Shown in pieces: positions 1 to 8,793 of a stretch of 64,000 nucleotides of DNA. The stretch comes from Paenalcaligenes sp021793095 (GTDB taxonomy: Bacteria; Pseudomonadota; Gammaproteobacteria; Burkholderiales; Burkholderiaceae_B), in assembly GCA_027317645.1 (NCBI GenBank), contig DAHVQS010000003.1, positions 1-64,000 on the forward strand. The letters run 5' to 3'. The notes beneath the pieces are model-generated. The model saw only the letters and a program-made list of their open reading frames with translations. It was not told where the DNA came from and searched no databases. The position numbers were made by a program, and so were the translations under genes. The first letter of the stretch is position 1. The number at the start of each line of letters is the position of its first letter.

Positions 1-1472
1 CACAGTTACTAAGGAAAAATCTTAATGAGGTTGAGGCCTCTTGGTTTGCAGCTCAGTCCTACCGTTTCCCTGGGGTTAATCTAGAGGCACGTTGGGTCCG
101 TGAATACCCACAAAACGAAACCGCTGCGCATGTGATTGGCTATGTGGGCCGCATTTCTTCGGCCGATGAAGAGCGCCTCGAAGAGGAGGGGCGTTTGGGC
201 AACTACCGTGGGACCTCGGTGATTGGTAAAAAAGGGATTGAGCTGACCTGGGAGGAAAAGCTGCATGGCCAAACCGGGTTAGAAGAGGTCGAGGTGACTG
301 CCTCAGGGCGCCCTGTGCGGGTGCTAAACCGTATTGAGCCCGTGGCAGGTCATGATCTGCGCTTGTCCCTTGATTTAGGTTTGCAACGGCTGGCCGAAGA
401 GCTGTTTACCGGTTATCGAGGGGCACTGGTCGCCCTAGAGCCCGCCACAGGAGAGGTCTTAGCATTTGTGTCCTCCCCCTCCTTTGACCCCAATTTATTC
501 ATCGATGGCATTGATTCGGAAAGTTGGCGCAAACTCAATGAATCTGAAGACCGTCCGCTCATTAACCGTCCTTTGTTTGGGACCTATCCCATCGGCTCGA
601 CCTACAAGCCCTTTGTGGCATTAGCAGCCTTAGAAATGGGCAAGCGCGATCCCAAAGAGCGTATTTATGATCCGGGCTATTTCGAGTTCGGAGGGCAGCG
701 CTTCCGTAATGCGGGGGGGGCCTCTTATGGGCACACCGACATGCACCGTGCCATTGTGGTGTCTTCGGATACTTATTTTTATTCATTGGGCCCAGAAATC
801 GGTGTCGACAATTTACATGATTTCAGCCAGCAGTTTGGGTTTGGACAGATCACCGGCATTGACTTAGATGGCGAGCGCAAGGGGATTTTGCCCTCGCGCG
901 AGTGGAAGCGCAAGCACTACGCGGATCCCGAGCAGCGACAATGGTATGCCGGGGAAACCGTGTCCGTGGCCGTCGGCCAAGGGTATAACTCGTTTACCTT
1001 ATTGCAGCTAGCGCAGGCCACCTCTGTATTGGCTAACGATGGGGTGTATATGACACCGCATTTGGTGACGAGTCTGATCGACCCAGAAACAAACGAGGTT
1101 GAGTCTTTGGTCCATGAGCCAACCCATACTATCGATCTAAAGCCCGAGCATTTAGAGGTGATTAAAAATGCAATGGTCGATGTCACCCAAAGCGGTACAG
1201 CGCGGGCAGCTTTTAGAGACACTCCCTATCAGGCAGCCGGTAAAACCGGGACGGCGCAGGTATTTAGTTTGCGCGGTGCCAAATATAAAGCCGAGGATGT
1301 GGATGAACGATTGCGTGACCATGCTTTATTTATGGCCTATGCGCCCGCTGAAAACCCTCAAATTGCGTTGGCTTTATTAGTTGAGAATGCGGGCTGGGGG
1401 GCGACGGTGGCGGCCCCCATGGCGCGGCAAATTTTTGATTATTGGCTCCTTGATCGGCATACCAAACTATGA
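1..1472 (+). CDS. mrdA: Penicillin-binding protein 2 (elongasome transpeptidase), 5'-truncated by window edge
   Basis: Class B PBP that cross-links peptidoglycan during lateral wall growth, in the inner membrane with its catalytic domain in the periplasm. The reading frame is open from base 3, so the N-terminal cytoplasmic tail, membrane anchor and start of the dimerisation domain lie outside; 489 residues are visible. Active-site motifs are all present: STYK (serine codon near base 597) within PIGSTYKPF, SSD near base 762 followed by TYFY, and KTGTAQ near base 1240. The SxD form of the second motif is usual for PBP2. The stop overlaps the rodA start by 4 bases, so the two are translationally coupled, the classic mrdA-mrdB pair. 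Confidence 0.97.
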   Translation, partial: QLLRKNLNEVEASWFAAQSYRFPGVNLEARWVREYPQNETAAHVIGYVGRISSADEERLEEEGRLGNYRGTSVIGKKGIELTWEEKLHGQTGLEEVEVTASGRPVRVLNRIEPVAGHDLRLSLDLGLQRLAEELFTGYRGALVALEPATGEVLAFVSSPSFDPNLFIDGIDSESWRKLNESEDRPLINRPLFGTYPIGSTYKPFVALAALEMGKRDPKERIYDPGYFEFGGQRFRNAGGASYGHTDMHRAIVVSSDTYFYSLGPEIGVDNLHDFSQQFGFGQITGIDLDGERKGILPSREWKRKHYADPEQRQWYAGETVSVAVGQGYNSFTLLQLAQATSVLANDGVYMTPHLVTSLIDPETNEVESLVHEPTHTIDLKPEHLEVIKNAMVDVTQSGTARAAFRDTPYQAAGKTGTAQVFSLRGAKYKAEDVDERLRDHALFMAYAPAENPQIALALLVENAGWGATVAAPMARQIFDYWLLDRHTKL

Positions 1473-2614
1473 GAAAACTTTGGCATGCGGCAGTGACCGC
1501 CTTACTCGCATTTGATTGGCCCTTATTAATTTTGCTGGGTGTGATGGCTGTGCTGGGCCTGACGGTGATGCAATCCGCGGTCGGCATTGATGACCCGCGC
1601 TTTGCCGAGCAATACCGAAATTTCATCATCGCTTTTTTCCTCATGTGGGGGGTGGCGCTGGTCCCGATTGCGTGGGTGCAGCGGGGTGCCGTGGTGATTT
1701 ATTTAGTCGCCGTGGCCTTATTGCTCGGGGTGGAATTTTTTGGCGAGACCAGTAAAGGGGCCACACGTTGGCTTAACTTGGGTGTGGTGCGTATTCAACC
1801 CTCAGAAAGCTTGAAATTAGCGGTCCCCATTATGTTGGCGTGGTATTTTCAGCAACGCAACAAGACCCAAATCAATTTACTGGATTTACTGGTATCGCTA
1901 TTGTTGCTGGTGATTCCTTTTTTCTTGGTGGTGCGTCAGCCCGACCTAGGGACCGCGCTACTTATTTTTGTGGTGGGCCTATGTGTCATTTATTTTGCCG
2001 GCCTACCTTTTCGCTGGTTTGCCCCGCTGGTGGTGCTGCTGGTGATTGGCATAGCCCTCATGCTGCATTACGAGGAAACCCTCTGTGATCCAGATTTTGA
2101 TTGGCATATTTTGCACAGCTATCAAAAACATCGTGTGTGCACCTTGTTTAACCCTAGCTTAGATCCCCTGGGCAAGGGCTTTCATACCATCCAGTCTATG
2201 ATTGCGGTAGGCTCTGGCGGGGTATACGGCAAAGGCTTTATGCAGGGGACTCAAGCACATTTGGATTTCATCCCCGAACGCTCAACAGACTTTATTTTCG
2301 CGGTTTATGCCGAGGAGTTTGGGCTCTACGGTGGCATCGTGTTATTGGTGCTGTATGGGCTGGTGATTCTGCGCGGACTGGTGATCGCGGCCTACGCACA
2401 CACCCAATTCAGTCGCTTACTCGCCGGTGCCATGGCTATGATGATGGCAGTTTATGTGTTTGTAAATATCGGAATGGTAACGGGGATTTTGCCCGTGGTT
2501 GGGGTGCCTTTGCCCTTTTTAAGCTATGGCGGCACCGCATTAATGACGCTCGCACTGACCTGTGGTTTGTTGATGGCCATCAGTCGAGAGCAGCCCCCTG
2601 AGCAAGATGCATAA
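1469..2614 (+). CDS. rodA: RodA, SEDS-family peptidoglycan glycosyltransferase
   Basis: Polytopic inner-membrane SEDS enzyme that polymerises lipid II in the elongasome as the partner of PBP2. 381 residues, typical length, with about ten hydrophobic segments. Family signatures visible are GATRWLNLG near residue 90, QPDLGTA near residue 155, the long extracytoplasmic loop around DPDFDWHILHSYQ, and PLPFLSYGGTALM near the C-terminus. It overlaps mrdA by ATGA. A convergent mutY gene follows after only 8 bases; no strong terminator is seen between them. Confidence 0.97.
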   Translation: MRKLWHAAVTALLAFDWPLLILLGVMAVLGLTVMQSAVGIDDPRFAEQYRNFIIAFFLMWGVALVPIAWVQRGAVVIYLVAVALLLGVEFFGETSKGATRWLNLGVVRIQPSESLKLAVPIMLAWYFQQRNKTQINLLDLLVSLLLLVIPFFLVVRQPDLGTALLIFVVGLCVIYFAGLPFRWFAPLVVLLVIGIALMLHYEETLCDPDFDWHILHSYQKHRVCTLFNPSLDPLGKGFHTIQSMIAVGSGGVYGKGFMQGTQAHLDFIPERSTDFIFAVYAEEFGLYGGIVLLVLYGLVILRGLVIAAYAHTQFSRLLAGAMAMMMAVYVFVNIGMVTGILPVVGVPLPFLSYGGTALMTLALTCGLLMAISREQPPEQDA

Positions 2615-2622
2615 ATAAAAAT

Positions 2623-3741
2623 TTATAAATGCTCGGCTAATTGCCCCAATAAGCGCTGTATCGGCGCGGGGAGGGCTTGTTCCGACAGGCTATCTGTAGG
2701 GACCCAAACAAAGTTTTCTGCACTCGGCAGTGTTAGAGCCGCAGGGCAAAGCCTCGGGGTATGCAGCAACCAAGGACGAATATCTAGAGCGAAATGGGTA
2801 AAGCGATGCAAGAGACTGGGCAAGGGCCGCAGCGCGGGACGAGGCCCTTCGAGGGTCGCCAGCTGAGGGCGGTAGAAATCGCGCAAGGCTGCTTGGCTGC
2901 TAAATTCGGGCAGCGCTAATAAGCCTCCCCAAATGCCCTTGTCTGGCCGTTGCTGGAGCAATAATTGCTGCTGTTCCCCTACCCAAATGAGCATATGTCG
3001 ACGGCGTGTGGGATAGGCACGGCGTGGGTTGGGGGCGGGCAATTGATCGACACATTGTGCTTGATGGGCGTAACAATGCGTTTGCAGCGGGCAGTCGGTG
3101 CACAGCGTTCGATGGCGCGTGCATACCAAGGCGCCCAAGTCCATCAGCCCCTGAGTATAAGCCGTCATATCTAGGGATGGTGGGGCGGCCTCAACCAGCT
3201 GTTGTGCTAGGTCCCAGAGCATCCGTTCGGTGGCACCGCGTTGGGTGGGGGCAAACACCCCGGCAAACCGTGCGAGCACCCGTTTGACATTGCCATCGAG
3301 TATGGACACCCGCTGCCCAAAGGCAAAGGCAGCGATTGCCGCTGCCGTTGAGGGGCCAATGCCAGGCAAGGTTTGCAGTTGGGATTGCGTTTGCGGAAAG
3401 CGCCCACCATAGTCCGAGACAATGCGTTGGGCACAACGATGTAGGTTGCGTGCGCGGGCGTAATAACCCAAGCCTGCCCAGTAGGGCATGACCTCATCTT
3501 GCTGCGCGTTGGCCAGGCAGTTTAAATCGGGAAAGCGTTGTAAAAAGCGCTCGTAATAGCCCATGACTGTGCTGACCTGCGTTTGCTGCAGCATGATTTC
3601 CGCTAGCCAAATACGATAAGGATCGCGACTGCCTTGCCACGGGAGACCGTGTCGGCCGTGTACTTTTTGCCATTGAGCAATGCGCTCGGCAAAGATAGGG
3701 ATCGCTCGTGTATCCAGCTGATGTGTCGTTGTTTGGGTCAT
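2623..3741 (-). CDS. mutY: A/G-specific adenine DNA glycosylase
   Basis: Base-excision repair enzyme that removes adenine mispaired with 8-oxoguanine. 372 residues. The helix-hairpin-helix is LPGIGPSTAAAI (about 125-136); the catalytic Glu is in LAEIMLQQTQ (about 48) and the catalytic Asp in ILDGNVKR (about 149). An Fe-S cluster loop C-X6-C-X2-C-X5-C follows (about 203-219). The C-terminal third resembles the NUDIX-like 8-oxoG recognition domain (LLLQQRPDKGIWGGLL). It lies 3 bases downstream of ftsX on the same strand and may be cotranscribed with ftsEX. Confidence 0.96.
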   Translation of the reverse strand: MTQTTTHQLDTRAIPIFAERIAQWQKVHGRHGLPWQGSRDPYRIWLAEIMLQQTQVSTVMGYYERFLQRFPDLNCLANAQQDEVMPYWAGLGYYARARNLHRCAQRIVSDYGGRFPQTQSQLQTLPGIGPSTAAAIAAFAFGQRVSILDGNVKRVLARFAGVFAPTQRGATERMLWDLAQQLVEAAPPSLDMTAYTQGLMDLGALVCTRHRTLCTDCPLQTHCYAHQAQCVDQLPAPNPRRAYPTRRRHMLIWVGEQQQLLLQQRPDKGIWGGLLALPEFSSQAALRDFYRPQLATLEGPRPALRPLPSLLHRFTHFALDIRPWLLHTPRLCPAALTLPSAENFVWVPTDSLSEQALPAPIQRLLGQLAEHL

Positions 3742-3744
3742 GAC

Positions 3745-4656
3745 TCAGAGCTGATACACGGGACGACTGACTGACCAACGCGCCGCCAATGCGGCCACAA
3801 TGACCACCAAGGCTAAAGATAAAGCAATGCTCAGTACATCGGGCAGATGCAAGCTCAGATTGATGTGATAGCTGGCTGCGATGCGGGCAAAGGTATCGGA
3901 AAAGAAGCCGAGAGCGAATCCCCCCATTAACAACGCCAGCAGACTGGCAAAAAAACCGATCAAGGCACCAAAATACAAAAAGGGGCGTCGCACAAAATCC
4001 TCGGTCGCGCCGACGAGTCGGGCCACGGCAATTTCCTCTTGGTGGTTGAGGGCCTGTAGACGAATGGTGTTAAATACCGTCCCAATGACAATCAGGATGA
4101 CACCCAGACTTAAAAAGAGCAGCGCTTGGCGTGCAAAATCCAATAAGGTATCCAGCTTTTGCAGCCAATCAATGTCCAAGAGGACCTGTTCAACGGCTGG
4201 CTCAGCCTCAAGGGCAGTGACCAGCTGGGCAATTGAGTTTTCGGCTTGGCTCTGGTCATTGAGCTGCAATATATAGGCATCGGGCAAGGGGTTTTCGTCC
4301 AAGACGCTAAGCGCTTGGTCCCAGCTCGGATTATCCTTGAGGCTGTCCAAAGCCTGATCCCTAGAGATAAATTCAAACCCTTCAATCCACTGGTCGAGCT
4401 CTTGGTTGAGTTGGGTCTCAAGTGCTTGTCGTTGCTCAGGCGAGGCGTCGGCTTGTATAAACAAGGTCATCTCGGTAGCAATGGGGATATGCTGGGCCAA
4501 GGGCTGTGTCGACAACAGCAGACTCCAGCCAATAAAAGGCACAGCCAATGCCAAGGCCAATACAATGATGTTTGCCAGAGAGGATAGGGGCCGCGTTGCC
4601 AAGCGGATGATCGCAACGCGCAGGGCATAGCGATGTTGCCGTAGCCAACGTATCAT
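3745..4656 (-). CDS. ftsX: Cell division protein FtsX
   Basis: Membrane subunit of the FtsEX complex, which activates septal amidases through periplasmic activators and regulates the divisome. 303 residues. There is a cytoplasmic N-terminus, a first membrane segment around residues 20-45, a large periplasmic loop (about 45-165), then three more membrane segments; the MacB/FtsX-type permease domain occupies the C-terminal half. The start overlaps the stop of ftsE by 4 bases (ATGA). The usual downstream rpoH is absent; mutY follows instead. Confidence 0.94.
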   Translation of the reverse strand: MIRWLRQHRYALRVAIIRLATRPLSSLANIIVLALALAVPFIGWSLLLSTQPLAQHIPIATEMTLFIQADASPEQRQALETQLNQELDQWIEGFEFISRDQALDSLKDNPSWDQALSVLDENPLPDAYILQLNDQSQAENSIAQLVTALEAEPAVEQVLLDIDWLQKLDTLLDFARQALLFLSLGVILIVIGTVFNTIRLQALNHQEEIAVARLVGATEDFVRRPFLYFGALIGFFASLLALLMGGFALGFFSDTFARIAASYHINLSLHLPDVLSIALSLALVVIVAALAARWSVSRPVYQL

Positions 4657-5324
4657 GACGGGACTCCTGGTTGATCAGTAAAACGCCCTGCGTCGAGGGT
4701 AAAGGTACGGCGCGCATACTCTTTCATGAGGCGCTGATCATGTGAGGCGATGAGGGTTGTCACCCCCACCTGATTAAAATCTAAAAAGACATCCATGATC
4801 TTTTGAGCGGTTTCATCATCCAAATTTGCCGTGGGCTCGTCGGCAATGACGACCGCAGGGCGATTCACTATCGCTCGTGCGATGGCCAAGCGTTGTTGTT
4901 CACCTCCAGAAAGTTCGACCGGGTAGTGGTCGCATTTGTCCCCTAAACCTACTTTTTCCAACGCCGCGCGTGCCCGCTTATTGGCGGTCATCGGGGCGAT
5001 GCCCAGTACCTCGAGCGGCAGCATGACATTATGCAGAGCACTGCGATCATTGAGTAGGTGAATATCCTGCAAAATAAGCCCAATAGAACGGCGTAAATAG
5101 GGCAACCCTCGCGCGGGGAGTTGATCAACCCGATTGCCTTGGACCAGCACTGCCCCCCGTGAGGGGGCCTCGAGCCCGCCAATCAGGCGTAATAGGGTAG
5201 ATTTGCCCGCCCCTGAGGGGCCGCTGATAAAGATAAACTCTCCAGCATCAATACGAAAGTTGAGGTCGACTAATATGTTGGGGCTGCGACCATAAGACTT
5301 AAAAACATGCTTAAATTCGATCAT
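4653..5324 (-). CDS. ftsE: Cell division ATP-binding protein FtsE
   Basis: ABC-type ATPase partner of FtsX. With the start at MIEFKHVFKSYG the protein is 223 residues, the usual FtsE length. The frame is open 63 bases further upstream, but that extension (rich in Cys and His) does not look like FtsE. Walker A GPSGAGKST (about 35-43), signature LSGGEQQR, Walker B VVIADEPTANLD and the H-loop SHDQRL are all intact. It is the first gene of an ftsE-ftsX-mutY run; its promoter should lie in the 278-base gap shared with the divergent OmpA-type lipoprotein gene. Confidence 0.95.
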   Translation of the reverse strand: MIEFKHVFKSYGRSPNILVDLNFRIDAGEFIFISGPSGAGKSTLLRLIGGLEAPSRGAVLVQGNRVDQLPARGLPYLRRSIGLILQDIHLLNDRSALHNVMLPLEVLGIAPMTANKRARAALEKVGLGDKCDHYPVELSGGEQQRLAIARAIVNRPAVVIADEPTANLDDETAQKIMDVFLDFNQVGVTTLIASHDQRLMKEYARRTFTLDAGRFTDQPGVPS

Positions 5325-5602
5325 GATAGGCCCAGTGAGTGTCATGCATAGGTGTATTATGCCGCAGCATAGCAATTTATGCTGCATTCAGTGGTAGCAT
5401 TAAGTAATCCTTATAGCAAGCAGTGATGAGCGGTGATTACCCGCTCTTTGCACCCCATTGTGACATGCTTGTTCAAGGGGGGCGCATGCAGTTTGTTGCT
5501 GTAGTTTTCGCCTTTTATCTGTCAAGAATTGAAAATGTTTTGTTTCCCCGTGTCATTTCTCGGGTAAATTCATATATAGCAATGTTTTGGGAGATCTGAC
5601 TC

Positions 5603-6262
5603 ATGGGTTTGTTGCAAAATAAAACACGTTTATTGACGGCCATTGCGGCAGTCGCTTTAATTTCTGGTTGCGCCACTGGTGAAATGGGGCGCGGCGAGCG
5701 CACGGCAGTCGGTGCTGGCGCCGGTGCTGCAGTTGGTGCTGGGCTGGGTGCTTTGATGGGCGATAGCAGTAAAGCCACCTGGATCGGTGCCGGGGTAGGC
5801 GCACTGGCTGGCGGCGTGGCGGGTTATAACTGGTCAGGCATTAAAAAAGATGTCGAACAGTCAGGCGCCACCGATTTGGGCGTGAGTGTGACTGAAATGC
5901 CTGATGGTTCTTTACGCGTTAATTTACCCAGCCACGTGTCCTTTGATGTGGGCAAGGCAAATCTGAGCTCACAGCTTTATCCCGTATTAGACAGCGTGGC
6001 ACGTGCCATGTCGCAGCACCCCGAATTACACGCAGTGGCCTTGGGCTACACGGACAGTACTGGCAGTGCGCAGGTCAATGAGCGCTTGTCGCAGCAGCGT
6101 GCCGAGGCAGTGACTCATTATCTTAATGAGCACGGGGTTGCCAGCAACCGCATGATGGCGCAGGGCCGCGGACCCAGTGATCCCATTGGGGATAATGCCA
6201 CCGAGGAAGGGCGCGCTCAAAATAGGCGTGTCGAGTTGTACTTGTATATGCCCCAAGAATAA
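5603..6262 (+). CDS. OmpA-family outer-membrane lipoprotein (YiaD-like)
   Basis: 219 residues. A lipoprotein signal peptide ends at the lipobox ISGC (Cys about 23). A glycine-zipper segment of alternating GAGAGAAVGAGLGALMG type follows (about 38-75), then an OmpA peptidoglycan-binding domain (about 105-219). That domain contains the GYTDSTG motif and the conserved NERLSQQRAEAV and NRRVELYL stretches, with the Asp and Arg that bind diaminopimelate. It probably tethers the outer membrane to the wall. A GGGAG ribosome-binding site precedes the ATG. It is monocistronic, with a terminator at 6294-6323. Confidence 0.9.
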   Translation: MGLLQNKTRLLTAIAAVALISGCATGEMGRGERTAVGAGAGAAVGAGLGALMGDSSKATWIGAGVGALAGGVAGYNWSGIKKDVEQSGATDLGVSVTEMPDGSLRVNLPSHVSFDVGKANLSSQLYPVLDSVARAMSQHPELHAVALGYTDSTGSAQVNERLSQQRAEAVTHYLNEHGVASNRMMAQGRGPSDPIGDNATEEGRAQNRRVELYLYMPQE

Positions 6263-6293
6263 CGATGGGTCAGTGCCGATCCGCCCGGACCCT

Positions 6294-6323
6294 AAGCCCG
6301 GGTGAGATCGTCTGGGCTTTTTC
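6294..6323 (+). terminator. Rho-independent terminator of the OmpA-type lipoprotein gene
   Basis: Inverted repeat AAGCCC (6294-6299) / GGGCTT (6314-6319) followed by a short T run. A CCCGG/CCGGG alternative hairpin overlaps its left arm. Confidence 0.65.
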
Positions 6324-6340
6324 GTCGGCTGCGGGGTGCA

Positions 6341-6745
6341 CTACTTTTGTTTATTGTTTTTTAATGCCTCGAGTAACCCTTTGAGTGTTTCTTCCACAAT
6401 GGCCTGTTCACTTTCTGTGAGGGTGCTGAATGCTTCCGGCCTGAGGGTTTTAAAAGGCCAGTGACCGGCGTGCAGATGCGTTGGCTCGGTCAGTGGTGGA
6501 TAATAAGAGGGGGGATCTTTGGGACCGCGTCCTTCGGCTAGCCACTGTGGCGATACATCGAGCGCGCGGGCGAGGCTGAGAATTTCGCGCGCGAGTACTC
6601 GCGTGCCGTTCTCATAGTTGGAAATGGCACTTTGTGACAGTCGACACAAGGCTGCCAGCTGTTTTTGTGACAGGCCCCGATTGCGACGTAGCTCTTTGAG
6701 ACGTTGTGGAAAATCATGTGGCACATCATCTATTAAACGATGCAA
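6341..6745 (-). CDS. XRE/Cro-CI family transcriptional regulator
   Basis: 134 residues. The N-terminal helix-turn-helix is clear: LSQKQLAALC as first helix and LSQSAISNYENG as recognition helix (about 25-47). The C-terminal half has no enzymatic or oligomerisation motif that I recognise. The frame starts with TTG at 6745, directly preceded by an in-frame TGA; the only other candidate upstream of the HTH is a GTG at 6724, and neither has a good ribosome-binding site, so the start is uncertain. A perfect palindrome 14 bases upstream of the TTG (6759-6775) is a likely operator, implying autoregulation and control of the divergent regulator gene. Confidence 0.85.
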   Translation of the reverse strand: MHRLIDDVPHDFPQRLKELRRNRGLSQKQLAALCRLSQSAISNYENGTRVLAREILSLARALDVSPQWLAEGRGPKDPPSYYPPLTEPTHLHAGHWPFKTLRPEAFSTLTESEQAIVEETLKGLLEALKNNKQK

Positions 6746-6758
6746 TCACATGACGTTG

Positions 6759-6775
6759 GTGATATCTTATATCAC
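6759..6775. promoter_or_regulatory. Perfect 7-3-7 palindromic operator between divergent regulators
   Basis: GTGATAT-CTT-ATATCAC, a perfect 17-base dyad of the size bound by XRE/CI-type dimers. It sits just upstream of the XRE gene and immediately before a possible promoter of the opposite gene (TTGTCA at 6778-6783, weak -10 GTTAAT at 6801-6806). Confidence 0.65.
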
Positions 6776-6829
6776 GATTGTCATATTTGGGCGGCTTTAT
6801 GTTAATTTTATGTTGAGGAAAGACTAATA

Positions 6830-7618
6830 ATGTTGACACAAATGAGTCCTTTGCTCTATTGGTACACATTTCCAGAGGCCCAGGCTGATAAACCTTCTAC
6901 CAATCAGCGCGTACAGGCCTTGGAAAATAGTGGTATACAGGCATCGATATTGCACGATTTGATGGCCGTTTATAGCTTGGCTGCTGATCAATTAGAGCAT
7001 TCGAGTCGGACCATTTTTATTTTACAAGGCGTCCCACATCAGCTGTTTGCTTCCGTTTCTCGATTGCGCACAGCCAACCAAAACGTGGGGATTATTGTGC
7101 TTAGCTCGAGTCTGGACGAGCAGTTTATGGTGCAATTACTCCATAGTGGGGTGGACGGTTATGCGCTGAGCGAGGCCTCTGATAGTCTAGTTTTGGCCCT
7201 TGTTAATAACGTATGGCGCCGTATTTCTAATTATGCGCGCTTAGAGCTCCTACAGAGTACGCCGTGGACACTAACGTCTCGGGGTTGGGTGCTCATCAGT
7301 CCTAGTGGGCAGCGTTTGGATTTGACCACCACAGAGCGTCAGCTCCTGACCGCCTTATTCTCTCAACCTGGGCGTCGGGCTGATCATCAAACATTACTCA
7401 GTGCACTGAGCGACACCAGTCAGAGTCCCCAGGGGTCAGGGCAAAATCGCTTGGGGGTGATTATCAGTCGGTTAAAGAAAAAGGCCGACGCGCGCAATAT
7501 AGAGGTTCCATTGCGCTCGGTGCACCGTTGGGGCTATATGTTTGCAGACGAGATTTATATTGATGACGACAGTTATGTAGAGGCCCTCGAGGGTGCGTCC
7601 ACAACAGATGATAAATAG
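6830..7618 (+). CDS. OmpR-type winged-helix regulator with degenerate receiver domain
   Basis: 262 residues. The C-terminal part (about 145-245) is an OmpR/PhoB winged-helix domain: LDLTTTERQLLTALFSQPGR, then the recognition helix region NRLGVIISRLKKKAD and the wing VPLRSVHRWGYMF. The N-terminal half keeps the receiver-like beta-alpha pattern (RTIFILQG, VGIIVLSSS, GVDGYAL), but the phospho-acceptor Asp after beta-3 is replaced (FILQGVPH) and the beta-5 Lys is missing. It is therefore probably not controlled by phosphorylation. No histidine kinase is nearby. GAGGA lies 10 bases before the ATG. It is divergent from the XRE gene. Confidence 0.82.
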   Translation: MLTQMSPLLYWYTFPEAQADKPSTNQRVQALENSGIQASILHDLMAVYSLAADQLEHSSRTIFILQGVPHQLFASVSRLRTANQNVGIIVLSSSLDEQFMVQLLHSGVDGYALSEASDSLVLALVNNVWRRISNYARLELLQSTPWTLTSRGWVLISPSGQRLDLTTTERQLLTALFSQPGRRADHQTLLSALSDTSQSPQGSGQNRLGVIISRLKKKADARNIEVPLRSVHRWGYMFADEIYIDDDSYVEALEGASTTDDK

Positions 7619-7644
7619 AAGATAAGTAGACGCTAAGGTCTTTG

Positions 7645-8784
7645 TTAGCTGCCTTGTTCAAAGACCATATTGTCGCGGTGCATGAGCTCTGCAGCCGGCA
7701 TGGTGCCTAATATGTCGGCTATCTTTGTGCTGGGTTGACCCATGATACGGCGGGTGTCTGTGCTTGAATAGTTAATGAGCCCTCGGCCGTATTCTACGCC
7801 GTGCTGATCAACACAGGCGACCACATCGCCGCGCTCAAAATCACCCTCTACATTGATCACCCCGATAGCCAAGAGGCTTTTGTGCCCTTTGGTCAAGGCA
7901 TTGATTGCCCCCTCATCCAAGGTCACCCGGCCGCGCACGCGCAGATGATCAACCAACCAACGCTCGCGGGCTGAGCGCAATGGCAGGCTGGCTCGTAATT
8001 CTGTGCCAATACGTTCACCGGCGGCCAAGCGAGTCAGTACGCCGGGGGCATTGCCAGAGGCGATCACGGTATGCCCCCCGCTGTTGGCTGCACGTTTGGC
8101 GGCCAGTACCTTGGTCAGCATCCCACCGGTGCCGATAGCGCTGCCTGCCCCCCCGGCCATCTCTTCGAGTGCGGGTTCTCCTGCGCAGGCCTGCCCAATG
8201 AGCTGGGCATTGGGATTGCTGCGCGGATCGGCATCGTACAAACCTTTTTGGTCGGTGAGGATAATCAACACCTCGGCCTCGATGAGGTTGGTGACCAGGG
8301 CCCCTAGGGTATCGTTGTCCCCCAAGGCAATTTCATCGGTCACCACCGTATCATTTTCATTAACGATGGGCACCACACCGAGTTGCAGCAGGGTAAATAG
8401 GGTGCTGCGTGCATTTAAATAGCGACGTCTATCAGTGAGATCCTCATGGGTGAGTAAAATCTGCGCCGTGCGGATACCATGCTGTGAAAAAACCTGCTCA
8501 TAGGCTTGTATCAGGCCCATCTGGCCCACGGCAGCTGCTGCCTGAAGCTCATTCATAGCAGAGGGGCGTCGTGTCCAGCCGAGACGGCTAATGCCCTCGG
8601 CAATCGCGCCGCTAGAAACCAATACTATTTGTTTATTTTGTTGGTGTAGTTGAGCAATTTGACTGCCCCATTGATTCACCGCCTCATGGTCTAGACCTTG
8701 GCCTTGGTTGGTCACTAAAGAAGAGCCAACCTTGATGACAAGGCGTTTGGCAGTGCGCACCACAGAAGAATCATTGATGGACAT
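7645..8784 (-). CDS. proB: Glutamate 5-kinase
   Basis: First enzyme of proline synthesis, ATP-dependent phosphorylation of glutamate. 379 residues. An amino-acid kinase domain (VIKVGSSLVTNQG near residue 15, VLVSSGAIAEG near 55, GGMLTKVLAAKRAA near 220) is followed by a C-terminal PUA domain (about 285-365), the long form typical of proteobacteria. It lies 9 bases downstream of obg, the common obg-proB arrangement. Confidence 0.97.
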   Translation of the reverse strand: MSINDSSVVRTAKRLVIKVGSSLVTNQGQGLDHEAVNQWGSQIAQLHQQNKQIVLVSSGAIAEGISRLGWTRRPSAMNELQAAAAVGQMGLIQAYEQVFSQHGIRTAQILLTHEDLTDRRRYLNARSTLFTLLQLGVVPIVNENDTVVTDEIALGDNDTLGALVTNLIEAEVLIILTDQKGLYDADPRSNPNAQLIGQACAGEPALEEMAGGAGSAIGTGGMLTKVLAAKRAANSGGHTVIASGNAPGVLTRLAAGERIGTELRASLPLRSARERWLVDHLRVRGRVTLDEGAINALTKGHKSLLAIGVINVEGDFERGDVVACVDQHGVEYGRGLINYSSTDTRRIMGQPSTKIADILGTMPAAELMHRDNMVFEQGS

Positions 8785-8793
8785 AGGTAATGC

